Assembly (NCBI GenBank): GCA_934476675.1 | Contig: CAKSOE010000002.1 | Span: forward strand, 1 to 64,000 | Direction of reading: 5' to 3' | Length of the DNA: 64,000 bases | Origin: an uncultured Clostridia bacterium | GTDB taxonomy: Bacteria; Bacillota; Clostridia; UBA1381 | Shown here: positions 52,281 to 61,097 of the stretch, in pieces | Position numbering within the stretch: the stretch's first letter is position 1 | Layout of the letters: every line of letters begins with the position of its first letter | The notes under the pieces: model-generated | Told to the model about the DNA's origin: nothing | The model's database searches: none | What the model saw: the letters and a program-made list of their open reading frames with translations, nothing else | Made by a program: the position numbers and the translations under genes

Positions 52281-52300
52281 CTTAATGGAGGGTTATAACG

Positions 52301-52660
52301 ATGAAAAAAATAGTAAAATATGTTTCGGTACTTTTTGTAATGATGATAATGTTTGCCTCGATGGCATGTGTATATGCGGCGCCGTCCGCTCCGGCTGCCG
52401 ATGCGGCACAGACCGCCGTGCAGACCGCAGACGACGCAAAGGGAGATAAGGCTCTTGCGGCAGGTATAGCAATCGGTCTTGCGGCAATGGGCGGCGCAAT
52501 CGGTATGGGTCTTGCGGTTGCAAAGTCAACCGAGAGTATTTCGCGTCAGCCGGAGGCTGAAAGCAAAATCCGTACAACTCTTATGCTGGGTCTGGTATTC
52601 GTGGAAACAGCTATCATATATGCGCTGATTGTAGCAATACTTGTTATATTTGTACTGTAA
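52301..52660 (+). CDS. atpE: ATP synthase F0 subunit c with signal-peptide-like extension
   Basis: The c subunit forms the rotor ring. The 119-residue product is about 35-40 residues longer than usual: a cleavable-looking signal (1-26, ending CVYAAP), an Ala/Asp linker (27-50), then the normal hairpin with TM1 (51-71), the polar loop SRQPEAESK and TM2 (93-119) with the ion-binding Glu102. Met69 replaces the Gln found at this point in Na+-binding rings (GVGQG becomes AIGMG), so H+ coupling is more likely. GGAGG precedes ATG 52301. Confidence 0.93.
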   Translation: MKKIVKYVSVLFVMMIMFASMACVYAAPSAPAADAAQTAVQTADDAKGDKALAAGIAIGLAAMGGAIGMGLAVAKSTESISRQPEAESKIRTTLMLGLVFVETAIIYALIVAILVIFVL

Positions 52661-52677
52661 AGGGGTGAGTGAAGCAT

Positions 52678-53175
52678 ATGCCGTTAAATATTGACTGGCA
52701 GCAGATACTTCTGCATCTGCTCAATTTCGTGATTTTGTTTGCAGCGCTGTATTTTTTGCTGTATAAGCCGGTTAAGAATTTTATGGATAAACGTGTTGAA
52801 TACTATAAAAATCTTGACGATGAAACAAAGAAGAAGCTTGCCGAGGCAGAAACGGCAAGAAAAGACTACACCGAAAAACTGAACGCAGCGGACGAGGAAA
52901 TTAAAAAGAATAAAGAATTATCGCGTAAAAAGCTTGACGAGATGAGTAGCTTGAAGCTTGAGGAGGCGAGAGCCGAATCCGCAAAAATAGTTGCCGAAGC
53001 ACAGGAAAGAGCCAAGAAGGAATATGACAGAATCATAAGCGACGCACAGACAGAAATCTCCGATATGATAGTTAATGCAACGGAGAAGCTTGTGTTGGGC
53101 GAGAGTACCTCCGAGGCGTATGACCAGTTCCTGAACGCGGCGGAAAGAGGTGACTCCGATGAGCAAAACGGATGA
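52678..53175 (+). CDS. atpF: ATP synthase F0 subunit b
   Basis: Subunit b is the peripheral stalk. The 165-residue protein has an N-terminal membrane helix (about 9-30, LLHLLNFVILFAALYFLLYK) followed by a long charged coiled coil (about 40-150), the standard form. ATG 52678 follows AAAGGGGTG; the GTG at 52669 is too close to it. Its end overlaps the start of the next gene by 17 nt. In most bacteria atpH (delta) would follow, but none is present. Confidence 0.94.
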   Translation: MPLNIDWQQILLHLLNFVILFAALYFLLYKPVKNFMDKRVEYYKNLDDETKKKLAEAETARKDYTEKLNAADEEIKKNKELSRKKLDEMSSLKLEEARAESAKIVAEAQERAKKEYDRIISDAQTEISDMIVNATEKLVLGESTSEAYDQFLNAAERGDSDEQNG

Positions 53176-54907
53176 TGTAAAAACAGCTGTATTGTATTCT
53201 TCATCAGAGCCTGATGAAGCGCAGGAAAAACGTTTTAAAGAATTTTTAAAATCAAAGTACGGCGAAGATATTGAGCTTGTATGGAAAAGCAGCGAGGCAT
53301 TTCCGGGAGGATTTCGTCTTGAAGTCGGTGCGGAGGTGTATGACTGGAGCGTAAACGGACGTTTTCAGCAGCTTAAAGATACATTGACTCATGTTCCGGG
53401 TAAGAATGGCAATATCATGCCGCTCTTAAAAGAGACGGTGAAGAGCTGGACGCCAAAGGCTATGTCGCAGGAGGTCGGTACGGTACTGACTGTCGGTGAC
53501 GGAATAGCTACGGTAAACGGTCTGGATAATGCGTCATACGGAGAAATTCTTATGTTTTCTTCGGGCGTAAGAGGAATGGTTCAGGACTTAAAAGAGGATC
53601 GTATAGGCTGTATTCTGTTCGACGGTGATGATGAGGTGTCGGAGGGCGATACCGTAAAAAGAACGGGAAGAACGGCAGGTATACCTGTAAGCGATGACTT
53701 TTTGGGAAGAATTATTAATGCGCTCGGTGCGCCGATTGACGGCGGCGGAGAGATTAAATCAGAGGAGTATTATCCGGTTGAATCGCCGGCGCCCGGAATT
53801 ATTGACCGTCAGCCTGTAAATAAGCCGCTTGAAACGGGTATTCTGGCAATAGATTCAATGTTCCCGATAGGCAGAGGTCAGCGTGAACTTATAATAGGCG
53901 ACCGTCAGACCGGTAAAACAGCCATTGCTCTCGATACTATCGTAAACCAAAAGGGCAAAAACGTAATTTGCATATATGTAGCAATAGGTCAGAAGGCGAG
54001 CTCCGTAGCGCAGCTTGCGGAAAATTTGAGACAGCACGGCGCTATGGAATATACGATTATCGTAAATGCGTCAGCATCGGACAGTGCGCCGCTGCAATAT
54101 ATCGCACCGTATGCGGGTTGTGCAATGGGCGAATATTTCATGAATAAGGGCAGAGATGTGCTTATCGTTTACGATGATTTGTCAAAGCACGCAATAGCAT
54201 ACCGTTCGCTTAGCTTGCTGCTGGATCGTTCACCGGGACGTGAAGCATACCCTGGTGACGTATTCTACCTTCATTCAAGACTGCTTGAACGTTCGGCGCA
54301 TCTGAGCGACGATAAGGGCGGCGGCAGCATGACTGCACTGCCTATTGTTGAAACGCAGTCGGGAGATGTTTCGGCATACATACCGACCAATATTATATCC
54401 ATTACTGACGGTCAGATTTTCCTTGAAAGCGACTTGTTCTTTGCAGGTCAGCGTCCGGCGGTAAACGTAGGTCTGTCGGTTTCGCGTGTCGGAGGCGACG
54501 CACAGACAAAGGCAATGAAAAAGGCGGCCGGAGCAATCAGACTTGACCTGGCACAGTATCGTGAAATGGAAGTATTCACGCAGTTTGCAAGTGATTTGGA
54601 CGATACAACGAAGCGTCAGTTAAAATACGGTCAGGGTCTTATGCAGATGCTGAGACAGGATCGTTTTAAGCCGTATAAGCAGCATGAACAGGTAATAATC
54701 CTTGTTGTAATGCTTAATCATCTTATGCAGGACATTGAGGTTTCAAAGGTTCGCGAAACAATAGACGGTTTGCTGGCGTATTTTGAACAGAGCTGCTTTG
54801 AAATATGCGAAAAAATCGAAGCAACGGGAATGCTTACAGAAGAAGATAAACAGGAAATTATTGACGAAACAAAGAAGTTTATAGACGGGCAGAAACAGGA
54901 GCAGTGA
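53159..54907 (+). CDS. atpA: ATP synthase F1 alpha subunit fused to the delta C-terminal domain
   Basis: The 582-residue product is about 75 residues longer than usual alpha. Residues 9-77 match the C-terminal domain of delta/OSCP (EKRFKEFLKSKYGEDIELVW, FPGGFRLEVGAEVYDWSVNG, then RFQQLKDTL). A linker (78-103) leads straight into the alpha barrel at QEVGTVLTVGDGIATVNGL, so alpha's own N-terminal delta-binding helix is missing. The rest is normal, with P-loop GDRQTGKTAIALD (about 247-259). ATG 53159 follows AGAGGTG. The delta N-terminal domain is not encoded anywhere in the operon. Confidence 0.92.
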   Translation: MSKTDDVKTAVLYSSSEPDEAQEKRFKEFLKSKYGEDIELVWKSSEAFPGGFRLEVGAEVYDWSVNGRFQQLKDTLTHVPGKNGNIMPLLKETVKSWTPKAMSQEVGTVLTVGDGIATVNGLDNASYGEILMFSSGVRGMVQDLKEDRIGCILFDGDDEVSEGDTVKRTGRTAGIPVSDDFLGRIINALGAPIDGGGEIKSEEYYPVESPAPGIIDRQPVNKPLETGILAIDSMFPIGRGQRELIIGDRQTGKTAIALDTIVNQKGKNVICIYVAIGQKASSVAQLAENLRQHGAMEYTIIVNASASDSAPLQYIAPYAGCAMGEYFMNKGRDVLIVYDDLSKHAIAYRSLSLLLDRSPGREAYPGDVFYLHSRLLERSAHLSDDKGGGSMTALPIVETQSGDVSAYIPTNIISITDGQIFLESDLFFAGQRPAVNVGLSVSRVGGDAQTKAMKKAAGAIRLDLAQYREMEVFTQFASDLDDTTKRQLKYGQGLMQMLRQDRFKPYKQHEQVIILVVMLNHLMQDIEVSKVRETIDGLLAYFEQSCFEICEKIEATGMLTEEDKQEIIDETKKFIDGQKQEQ

Positions 54908-54913
54908 TAGCAT

Positions 54914-57241
54914 ATGGCAGGAACAAAGGAAATAAAAAACCATATCAGCAGTGTAAACGATACACAGAAAATCACTAACGCAATGTATCTGATAGCCTCC
55001 ACAAAAATGCGCAAGGTAAAGGCGGACTTGGATTTGACAAGACCGTATTTTACGGCGTTAAAGGAGGAAATCAAGCGTATTTTCAGAATATCGGAGGATA
55101 TTGAAAATAAGTATTTCTATCCGGTAACTGGGGAGCATGAGCTGCCCGGTTCTTACGGGTATCTTGTAATCACTGCCGATAAGGGACTTGCCGGAGCATA
55201 TAACCAGAACGTAATCAAGGAAGCAATGCGGATTATGAAAGAGCATGAAAATCCGAGGCTTTTCGTTGTCGGAGAATGCGGCAGACAGTTTTTTGCGTCG
55301 CATAATATACCGATAGAAAAGAGCTTTCTGTATACGGCGCAGAACCCGACAATAGGCAGAGCAAGGGAGATAAGCAGTTATCTTCTGGACTTGTTCAGCC
55401 GCGGCGAGCTGTCGAAGATTTTTATTGTATATACGGATTTGAGCGGCGGCATGAACGCGCAGGCTTGTTCGACAAGACTGCTTCCGTTCCACCGCGCACA
55501 GTTCATGACTCCCGATATACATGAAAAAGCTGTCAGCGTACCGTTTGAGTTTGTACCGTCAATAGGAACGGTACTGGATAACCTTGTGCCGAGCTATGTT
55601 TCGGGATTTATATACAGTGCGCTTATAGACAGCTTTTGCAGTGAACAGAATTCGCGTATGACGGCTATGGATTCGGCAAACAAAAACGCACAGGAGCTTT
55701 TAGATGAGCTTTCGGTGCAGTATAATCATGTGCGCCAGGGCGCAATTACACAGGAGATTACCGAAATTTCCGCCGGCGCAAAGAGCATGAGAGATAAAAG
55801 TAATAAAAAAGAAGTAATTCAAAGGAGGCACACGACTGACATGGCAGGAAAAATAGTACAAATATCCGGGTCGGTTATTGACGTTGCGTTTGAGCCGGGG
55901 CAGCTGCCGAAAATCAGAGAGGCACTTACTGTCACTTTGAATAATAAAAAGCACGTAATGGAGGTTGCCCAGCATATAGGAGACAATATGGTACGCTGTA
56001 TCATGCTTTCCGGAAGTGAGGGACTTTCAAGAGGAATGTCGGTTACGGCAACAGGTTCGGGCATAAGCGTTCCGGTCGGAAAATGCACACTCGGAAGAAT
56101 GTTTAACGTTTTGGGCGAACCGATTGACGGGGGAAAACCGATTGACGACCGCATCGAAAGATGGAATATTCACCGTAAGGCCCCGTCATTTGATGAACAA
56201 AGTCCGGCGGTTGAAATTCTTGAAACGGGAATAAAGGTTATAGATTTGCTTGAACCGTACCCAAAGGGCGGAAAAATAGGTCTGTTCGGCGGCGCCGGCG
56301 TCGGAAAAACAGTTCTTATCCAGGAGCTTATACATAACGTTGCCATGGAGCACGGCGGTTACTCGATATTTACGGGAGTCGGCGAGCGTTCGAGAGAAGG
56401 TAACGATTTATGGCGTGAAATGCACGAAAGCGGCGTTTCGGATAAGACGGCGCTTGTTTTCGGTCAGATGAATGAAGCGCCCGGCGTAAGAATGAGAGTT
56501 GCGCTTTCCGGACTTACCATGGCGGAATATTTCCGTGACAAAGAGAATAAGGACGTACTGTTATTCATAGATAATATTTTCCGTTTTGTACAGGCAGGCA
56601 GTGAGGTTTCAACGCTTCTTGGACGAATGCCGTCCGCTGTCGGCTATCAGCCTACGCTGGCAGAAGAAATGGGCGCTCTGCAAGAGAGAATAACGTCCAC
56701 CAAAAACGGTTCTGTTACCTCCGTGCAGGCAGTATATGTACCGGCGGACGACTTGACAGACCCGGCTCCGGCAACGACATTCTCACATCTTGATGCAACC
56801 ACGGTTTTGAGCAGAAAAATTGTTGAACAGGGTATTTATCCGGCAGTTGATCCGCTTGAATCTACCTCACGTATTCTTGAACCGACCATTGTCGGCGAGG
56901 AGCATTATACGATTGCGAGAAAGGTTCAGGAGCTTTTACAGAAGAACAGCGAATTGCAGGATATTATTGCAATTCTCGGTATAGAGGAATTGAGTGATGA
57001 GGATAAGCTGATTGTCGGACGTGCGAGAAAAATTCAGCGTTTTCTGTCACAGCCTATGCACGTTGCGGAAAAATTTACGGGTATTCCCGGCGCATACGTA
57101 CCGCTTAGCGAAACGCTCAGAGGATTTAAGGCGATTGTTGACGGAAAAATGGATAAATATCCCGAAGCTGCATTTTATAACGTGGGAACAATCGATGATG
57201 TTGTCAAAAAGGCAGAAAAAATGGAGGCGGGCGAGTTCTGA
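54914..57241 (+). CDS. atpG: ATP synthase gamma and beta subunits in one reading frame
   Basis: The frame runs for 775 codons without a stop. Residues 1-292 are gamma, the rotor shaft (MAGTKEIKNHISSVNDTQKI at the start, QYNHVRQGAITQEITEISAG at the C-terminal helix). Residues 293-309 correspond to what is normally untranslated spacer, and 310-775 are complete beta. An internal ribosome site AAAGGAGG (55821-55828) and ATG 55841 remain, so free beta is probably also made. Loss or gain of one A in the run at 55805-55810 would restore a stop, so sequence error must be excluded. Confidence 0.85.
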   Translation: MAGTKEIKNHISSVNDTQKITNAMYLIASTKMRKVKADLDLTRPYFTALKEEIKRIFRISEDIENKYFYPVTGEHELPGSYGYLVITADKGLAGAYNQNVIKEAMRIMKEHENPRLFVVGECGRQFFASHNIPIEKSFLYTAQNPTIGRAREISSYLLDLFSRGELSKIFIVYTDLSGGMNAQACSTRLLPFHRAQFMTPDIHEKAVSVPFEFVPSIGTVLDNLVPSYVSGFIYSALIDSFCSEQNSRMTAMDSANKNAQELLDELSVQYNHVRQGAITQEITEISAGAKSMRDKSNKKEVIQRRHTTDMAGKIVQISGSVIDVAFEPGQLPKIREALTVTLNNKKHVMEVAQHIGDNMVRCIMLSGSEGLSRGMSVTATGSGISVPVGKCTLGRMFNVLGEPIDGGKPIDDRIERWNIHRKAPSFDEQSPAVEILETGIKVIDLLEPYPKGGKIGLFGGAGVGKTVLIQELIHNVAMEHGGYSIFTGVGERSREGNDLWREMHESGVSDKTALVFGQMNEAPGVRMRVALSGLTMAEYFRDKENKDVLLFIDNIFRFVQAGSEVSTLLGRMPSAVGYQPTLAEEMGALQERITSTKNGSVTSVQAVYVPADDLTDPAPATTFSHLDATTVLSRKIVEQGIYPAVDPLESTSRILEPTIVGEEHYTIARKVQELLQKNSELQDIIAILGIEELSDEDKLIVGRARKIQRFLSQPMHVAEKFTGIPGAYVPLSETLRGFKAIVDGKMDKYPEAAFYNVGTIDDVVKKAEKMEAGEF
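55821..55828 (+). promoter_or_regulatory. Internal ribosome binding site for beta
   Basis: AAAGGAGG lies inside the gamma-beta frame, 12 nt before ATG 55841. The spacing is somewhat long but the sequence is the strongest Shine-Dalgarno in the gene. Confidence 0.6.
55841..57241 (+). CDS. atpD: ATP synthase F1 beta subunit (internal start)
   Basis: Beta is the catalytic subunit. From ATG 55841 it is 466 residues, normal length, beginning MAGKIVQISGSVIDVAFEPG, with P-loop GGAGVGKTVLIQEL, GERSREGNDLWREM and Walker B DVLLFIDNIFRF. Three copies per complex are needed against one gamma, so internal initiation is the expected source of free beta. Its stop overlaps the epsilon start (TGATG). Confidence 0.85.
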   Translation: MAGKIVQISGSVIDVAFEPGQLPKIREALTVTLNNKKHVMEVAQHIGDNMVRCIMLSGSEGLSRGMSVTATGSGISVPVGKCTLGRMFNVLGEPIDGGKPIDDRIERWNIHRKAPSFDEQSPAVEILETGIKVIDLLEPYPKGGKIGLFGGAGVGKTVLIQELIHNVAMEHGGYSIFTGVGERSREGNDLWREMHESGVSDKTALVFGQMNEAPGVRMRVALSGLTMAEYFRDKENKDVLLFIDNIFRFVQAGSEVSTLLGRMPSAVGYQPTLAEEMGALQERITSTKNGSVTSVQAVYVPADDLTDPAPATTFSHLDATTVLSRKIVEQGIYPAVDPLESTSRILEPTIVGEEHYTIARKVQELLQKNSELQDIIAILGIEELSDEDKLIVGRARKIQRFLSQPMHVAEKFTGIPGAYVPLSETLRGFKAIVDGKMDKYPEAAFYNVGTIDDVVKKAEKMEAGEF

Positions 57242-57657
57242 TGAATACCTTTCATTTATCAATTCTGGCATCCGACAGACCGTTTTTCGAGGGCGAATGC
57301 GAGTCGCTTATAATCCCGATTGCAGACGGTCAGTACGGCGTTCAGGCTAATCATAAAAACGTTATTTCCGCAATTGTGCCCGGGGAGGTGCAGTTCCGTG
57401 CGAAAGGCGAAAACGCATTTAAGGTTGCCGCTGTTTCAAACGGCATGATAAAGGTTGAGGACAATGACGTGTTGGTGCTTGTCGATACTGCCGAATATCC
57501 GGAGGAAATCGACGAAAACCGTGCAAAGCGTGCCGCGGCGGCAGCACAGGAGGCTATTCTGCAAAAGAAGAGCATTCAGGAATACCATGCCGCACAGGCA
57601 AGAATGGCAAGGGCGATTAACCGTTTGAGAGTCAGAAAAACAATCGAACCCAAATAA
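57241..57657 (+). CDS. atpC: ATP synthase F1 epsilon subunit
   Basis: Epsilon joins the rotor to the c ring and can inhibit ATP hydrolysis. The 138-residue protein has the N-terminal beta sandwich (FHLSILASDRPFFEGECESL, ADGQYGVQANHKNVISAI) and the C-terminal two-helix hairpin (about 90-135). It overlaps the beta stop by one base and closes the operon. Confidence 0.95.
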   Translation: MNTFHLSILASDRPFFEGECESLIIPIADGQYGVQANHKNVISAIVPGEVQFRAKGENAFKVAAVSNGMIKVEDNDVLVLVDTAEYPEEIDENRAKRAAAAAQEAILQKKSIQEYHAAQARMARAINRLRVRKTIEPK

Positions 57658-57743
57658 AAAAATACACCCGACAGGGCATTTCGTAAGCCTGACTTTCAGT
57701 CCGGCTTACGAAATGGTTTTTATGCCGTTGGGTGTATTTTTTT
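57656..57743. terminator. Nested terminator between atpC and the rRNA methyltransferase gene
   Basis: Outer stem 57656-57669 with 57730-57743 (14 bp, A/T-rich outside for both strands) encloses a 13-bp stem CATTTCGTAAGCC/GGCTTACGAAATG (57677-57689 with 57703-57715) capped by GACT-TTC-AGTC. It serves convergent genes on both strands. Confidence 0.85.
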
Positions 57744-59094
57744 ATGAAAAAAGCCGCAGACGTTTCGGATAATGATTTTTTAATACGCCGCCGGAGCCTT
57801 TGCCCCAGCCTATGGGGTAGCCGCCGGCGCATACTGCACACCAGCCGGATTTACCGGAGCTTATGACGTTGCCGGTAAGGTAAGTTTTTATGCGTTCATC
57901 ATCACAGTCAAAGCTTTCATAATTTTTAAAATCATCTTTATTGAGCGCAAGAGCCAGTGCGTGTGACGGCTCAAAGCGATTCTTTTTACACTGCCCAAGC
58001 AGCAGTCCGCAGCGGATAACCTTTATTTTATCAATGTCAATACCGAACGGTTTTAAATATAAATTTTCACCGAATATTACAAAGTCGCCGTCAAGGGAGG
58101 TGTTAAGAAATTTTCTTTCAAAATCTTTCCATAGCTTGACTTCATCCGGCAGCTTTGACTTTTTTTGCGGATAATCATATATATTGCCGGAAACCTTTCT
58201 GAATAATGCCGTAAAATGCCCCTCACCCTTTTGCTTGTGCGGAAAAATTCTGCGTGTAAAGGACATATCAATATCCGTCCCCGACCATTCGGTATGGCCT
58301 GGGGAAAGCATATCAAGTTCCGGTATACTTAAAAGCTCCATGCCGTGGTTTTCTGTAAGATATGCGGCGATTACTTCGTTTTCGCAAGGCGCAAATGTGC
58401 AGGTTGAATATACGAGCAAACCGCCTTTTTTCAGCATTTTTACGGCACAGTCGAGAATGTGTTTTTGCCGTGTTCCGCAGGATAGAGTGTGTTCTTCGCT
58501 CCATTCGGAAACGGCCTGCGGTTCTTTGCGGAACATTCCCTCGCCGCTGCACGGCGCGTCAACAATTATTTTGTCAAAGAAGGACGGGTATTTTTCGGAT
58601 AGTCTTTGCGGTGTTTCATTTGTGACTATTGCGTTTGAAACGCCCGTTCTTTCGATGTTTTCCGAAAGAATATCCGCACGCTTTTTAACTATTTCGTTTG
58701 CTACAAGCAACCCTGTGCCGCCAAGCTTTGCCGCGGCTTGCGTGGATTTTCCTCCGGGCGCGGCACAGAGGTCGAGAATTTTGTCGCCACATTTTACAGG
58801 CAGACCCGAAACGGCGCACATAGCGGACGGTTCCTGAAAATAGAACAGTCCGGCACAGTGATAGGGATGATTTCCCGAAATTAAGGTTTTATCTGCATAA
58901 AATCCGTTTCTGCACCACGGAACACCATTAAGAGCGCCGGTAACGGATTTGACGGCATTTTCTGCATTTGGTTTCAGGGTGTTGATGCGTATTGCGGAAT
59001 ATATGGGACTGTCGGTTAAGGCAGTGTAAAAATCAGCATATTCATCTTTCAGCATAGCTTTCATCCGCTCGGTAAATTTTTCGGGCAGTATCAT
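57742..59094 (-). CDS. 16S rRNA m5C methyltransferase, RsmF/YebU-like
   Basis: The 450-residue protein has the NOL1/NOP2/Sun fold: ILDLCAAPGGKSTQAAAKLG (SAM site), IIVDAPCSGEGMFRKE (first catalytic Cys) and LVYSTCTFAPCENE (second Cys). A C-terminal domain (about 300-450) with KVIRCGLLLGQCKKNRFEPSH is typical of RsmF. ATG 59094 follows AGGAGA; the frame upstream crosses the promoter. It should methylate cytosine in 16S rRNA. Confidence 0.92.
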   Translation of the reverse strand: MILPEKFTERMKAMLKDEYADFYTALTDSPIYSAIRINTLKPNAENAVKSVTGALNGVPWCRNGFYADKTLISGNHPYHCAGLFYFQEPSAMCAVSGLPVKCGDKILDLCAAPGGKSTQAAAKLGGTGLLVANEIVKKRADILSENIERTGVSNAIVTNETPQRLSEKYPSFFDKIIVDAPCSGEGMFRKEPQAVSEWSEEHTLSCGTRQKHILDCAVKMLKKGGLLVYSTCTFAPCENEVIAAYLTENHGMELLSIPELDMLSPGHTEWSGTDIDMSFTRRIFPHKQKGEGHFTALFRKVSGNIYDYPQKKSKLPDEVKLWKDFERKFLNTSLDGDFVIFGENLYLKPFGIDIDKIKVIRCGLLLGQCKKNRFEPSHALALALNKDDFKNYESFDCDDERIKTYLTGNVISSGKSGWCAVCAGGYPIGWGKGSGGVLKNHYPKRLRLFS

Positions 59095-59124
59095 GTTCGT
59101 TTCTCCTGTTATTAGTATATAAAT

Positions 59125-59153
59125 ATTATAGAGCAAATTGAGAAGAGCGTCAA
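59125..59153 (-). promoter_or_regulatory. Promoter of the rRNA methyltransferase gene
   Basis: Minus strand TTGACG (59153-59148) and TATAAT (59130-59125), spacer 17 nt. Confidence 0.8.
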
Positions 59154-59264
59154 ATATTATAATAAAATTTTTATTATAATTCTTAACATTTCCAAACTGA
59201 CCTCCCGACCGTTAAACTATTTGGTTTGACTTTTGGGGCGGTTTAAAGTTTTACAGCTCCTCTT

Positions 59265-60998
59265 TTATATACTTAATTGCTGCTTTATATCGGCAAGTAC
59301 TGTTTCAATGGTATTTTCTGCGCTTTCGGTATTATCGGCAAAGGTTCCGAGATAAATTTTGATTTTCGGTTCTGTGCCGGACGGTCTTATCATAAAATAT
59401 GATTTATCATCCGAAAGATTGTATTTAAGTACATCGGCTTTCGGAAGTCCGGTAAGCGGTTTCACGCTGCCGCCGGCATCTTTGATGGTCTGCGACAGAT
59501 AGTCGGTGTAGAGAACCACATACATACCGGCAACCTTAACGGGTGGATTATTGCGTAACTCGGAAAGCATTGCCGCCATTTTCTCCATTCCGTCTTTTCC
59601 AGGCATTGTAACCGAAACGGTTTTTTCGGAATAATATCCGTATTTTGCATAAATATCCTGCAAAGCTTCATAAAGCGATTTACCCTTTGTTTTATAATAT
59701 GCCGCCATTTCAGCAATAAGCATTGACGCAACAACGCCGTCCTTATCACGTGCATGGTCTCCGACGAGATAGCCGTAGCTCTCTTCAAATCCGATGAGAT
59801 ATGTGTGTTCGCCCGTTTGCTGGAATTCCGTCATTTTTTCTCCGATATACTTAAATCCCGTAAGAACGTTCATTATTTCTATACCGTAGCTTTCAGCAAT
59901 TGCAGCGGCAAGTTCGGTTGTAACGATGGTTTTTATAACAACGCCATTTTTGGGAAGTGTTCCTTTTTCCTTTTTGGAACGCAGAATATAGTCAACAAGC
60001 AGTGCGCCGGTCTGGTTTCCGGTAAGCGTTCTGTATACGCCTTCAGCATCGCGCACGACAATTCCAACTCTGTCGCAGTCGGGGTCTGTTCCGATTATAA
60101 CATCAACGTCGTTCTCTTTCGCCATTTTAATGGCAAGTGTAAAGCCCTCTTTGTTTTCGGGGTTGGGTGACACAACAGTCGGGAAATCACCGTCCTCAGT
60201 ATCTTGTTCCTTAACAACAAGCACATTTTTAAAGCCTATGCGTTTAAGAACCTCTTTGACGGGGCGTGAGCCTGTGCCGTGGAACGGAGTGTATATAAGC
60301 TTGAACGTATCGGCTACGGCTTTGACCGCCTCGGGATTTTGCTGCTGCTTCATAACAGCTTCGATGAATTTTTCGTCAAGTTCATTTCCGGGTACAATCA
60401 GGAGATTTTTTTCAGCAGCTTCTTCAAGCGAAATGTACTTTACATCATCAAATACGTCATAGCTGCCGATAGCCTTTACCACAACATCGGCCGCTTCGGG
60501 CGGCAGCTGACCGCCGTCGGAACCGTAAACCTTGTATCCGTTATATTCCTTGGGGTTGTGGCTTGCGGTAATCATAACGCCTGCCGCGCATTTTAGTTCT
60601 CTTATGCCGAATGAAACCTCGGGAACGGAATGTACAATCGGAAAAAGGTAAGCCTTTATGCCGTTTGCCGTAAGTACCTTTGCTGTTTCTTCTGCAAAAG
60701 TGCGTGAAAAATGACGCGTATCATATCCTATAAGTACGCCTGCACTTGCTGCGGAAACACCCTCTTTATTAACATATTCCGCAACGCCCATGCTGGCGCG
60801 GCGAACGTTATATATGTTCATGCGGTTTGTTCCCGCACCGAGTATACCTCTCATTCCCGCTGTACCGAATTCAAGTTCGCGGTAAAAACGTTCCTCAATT
60901 TCTTTCTCATTATCAGCTATTGCTTTAAGTTCTTCTTTTGTGTCGTTGTCAACAATCGGCGAATTAAGCCATTTCATGTAATTGTCTTTATAATTCAT
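59265..60998 (-). CDS. pgcA: Alpha-phosphoglucomutase / phosphomannomutase
   Basis: The enzyme interconverts glucose 1- and 6-phosphate, supplying nucleotide sugars for polysaccharides. The 577-residue protein has all phosphohexomutase motifs: LEFGTAGMRGILGAGTNRMN, the catalytic Ser in TASHNPKEYNGYKVYGSDGG, the Mg site GTDPDCDRVG, the sugar loop GFEESYGYL and the phosphate loop RPSGTEPKIKIY. ATG 60998 lies 9 nt after GGAAAGGA, better than ATG 61007. The length fits the Bacillus PgcA type. Confidence 0.94.
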   Translation of the reverse strand: MNYKDNYMKWLNSPIVDNDTKEELKAIADNEKEIEERFYRELEFGTAGMRGILGAGTNRMNIYNVRRASMGVAEYVNKEGVSAASAGVLIGYDTRHFSRTFAEETAKVLTANGIKAYLFPIVHSVPEVSFGIRELKCAAGVMITASHNPKEYNGYKVYGSDGGQLPPEAADVVVKAIGSYDVFDDVKYISLEEAAEKNLLIVPGNELDEKFIEAVMKQQQNPEAVKAVADTFKLIYTPFHGTGSRPVKEVLKRIGFKNVLVVKEQDTEDGDFPTVVSPNPENKEGFTLAIKMAKENDVDVIIGTDPDCDRVGIVVRDAEGVYRTLTGNQTGALLVDYILRSKKEKGTLPKNGVVIKTIVTTELAAAIAESYGIEIMNVLTGFKYIGEKMTEFQQTGEHTYLIGFEESYGYLVGDHARDKDGVVASMLIAEMAAYYKTKGKSLYEALQDIYAKYGYYSEKTVSVTMPGKDGMEKMAAMLSELRNNPPVKVAGMYVVLYTDYLSQTIKDAGGSVKPLTGLPKADVLKYNLSDDKSYFMIRPSGTEPKIKIYLGTFADNTESAENTIETVLADIKQQLSI

Positions 60999-61068
60999 TA
61001 ATTTCATTCCTTTCCGATCCAACAAATTCTCATACAGCCGATATACGGCAAATTTATATGACTTCTAT

Positions 61069-61097
61069 ATTATATAGCATATGACGAATTATTTCAA
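61069..61097 (-). promoter_or_regulatory. Promoter of the phosphoglucomutase gene
   Basis: Minus strand TTGAAA (61097-61092) and TATAAT (61074-61069), spacer 17 nt. Confidence 0.75.
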
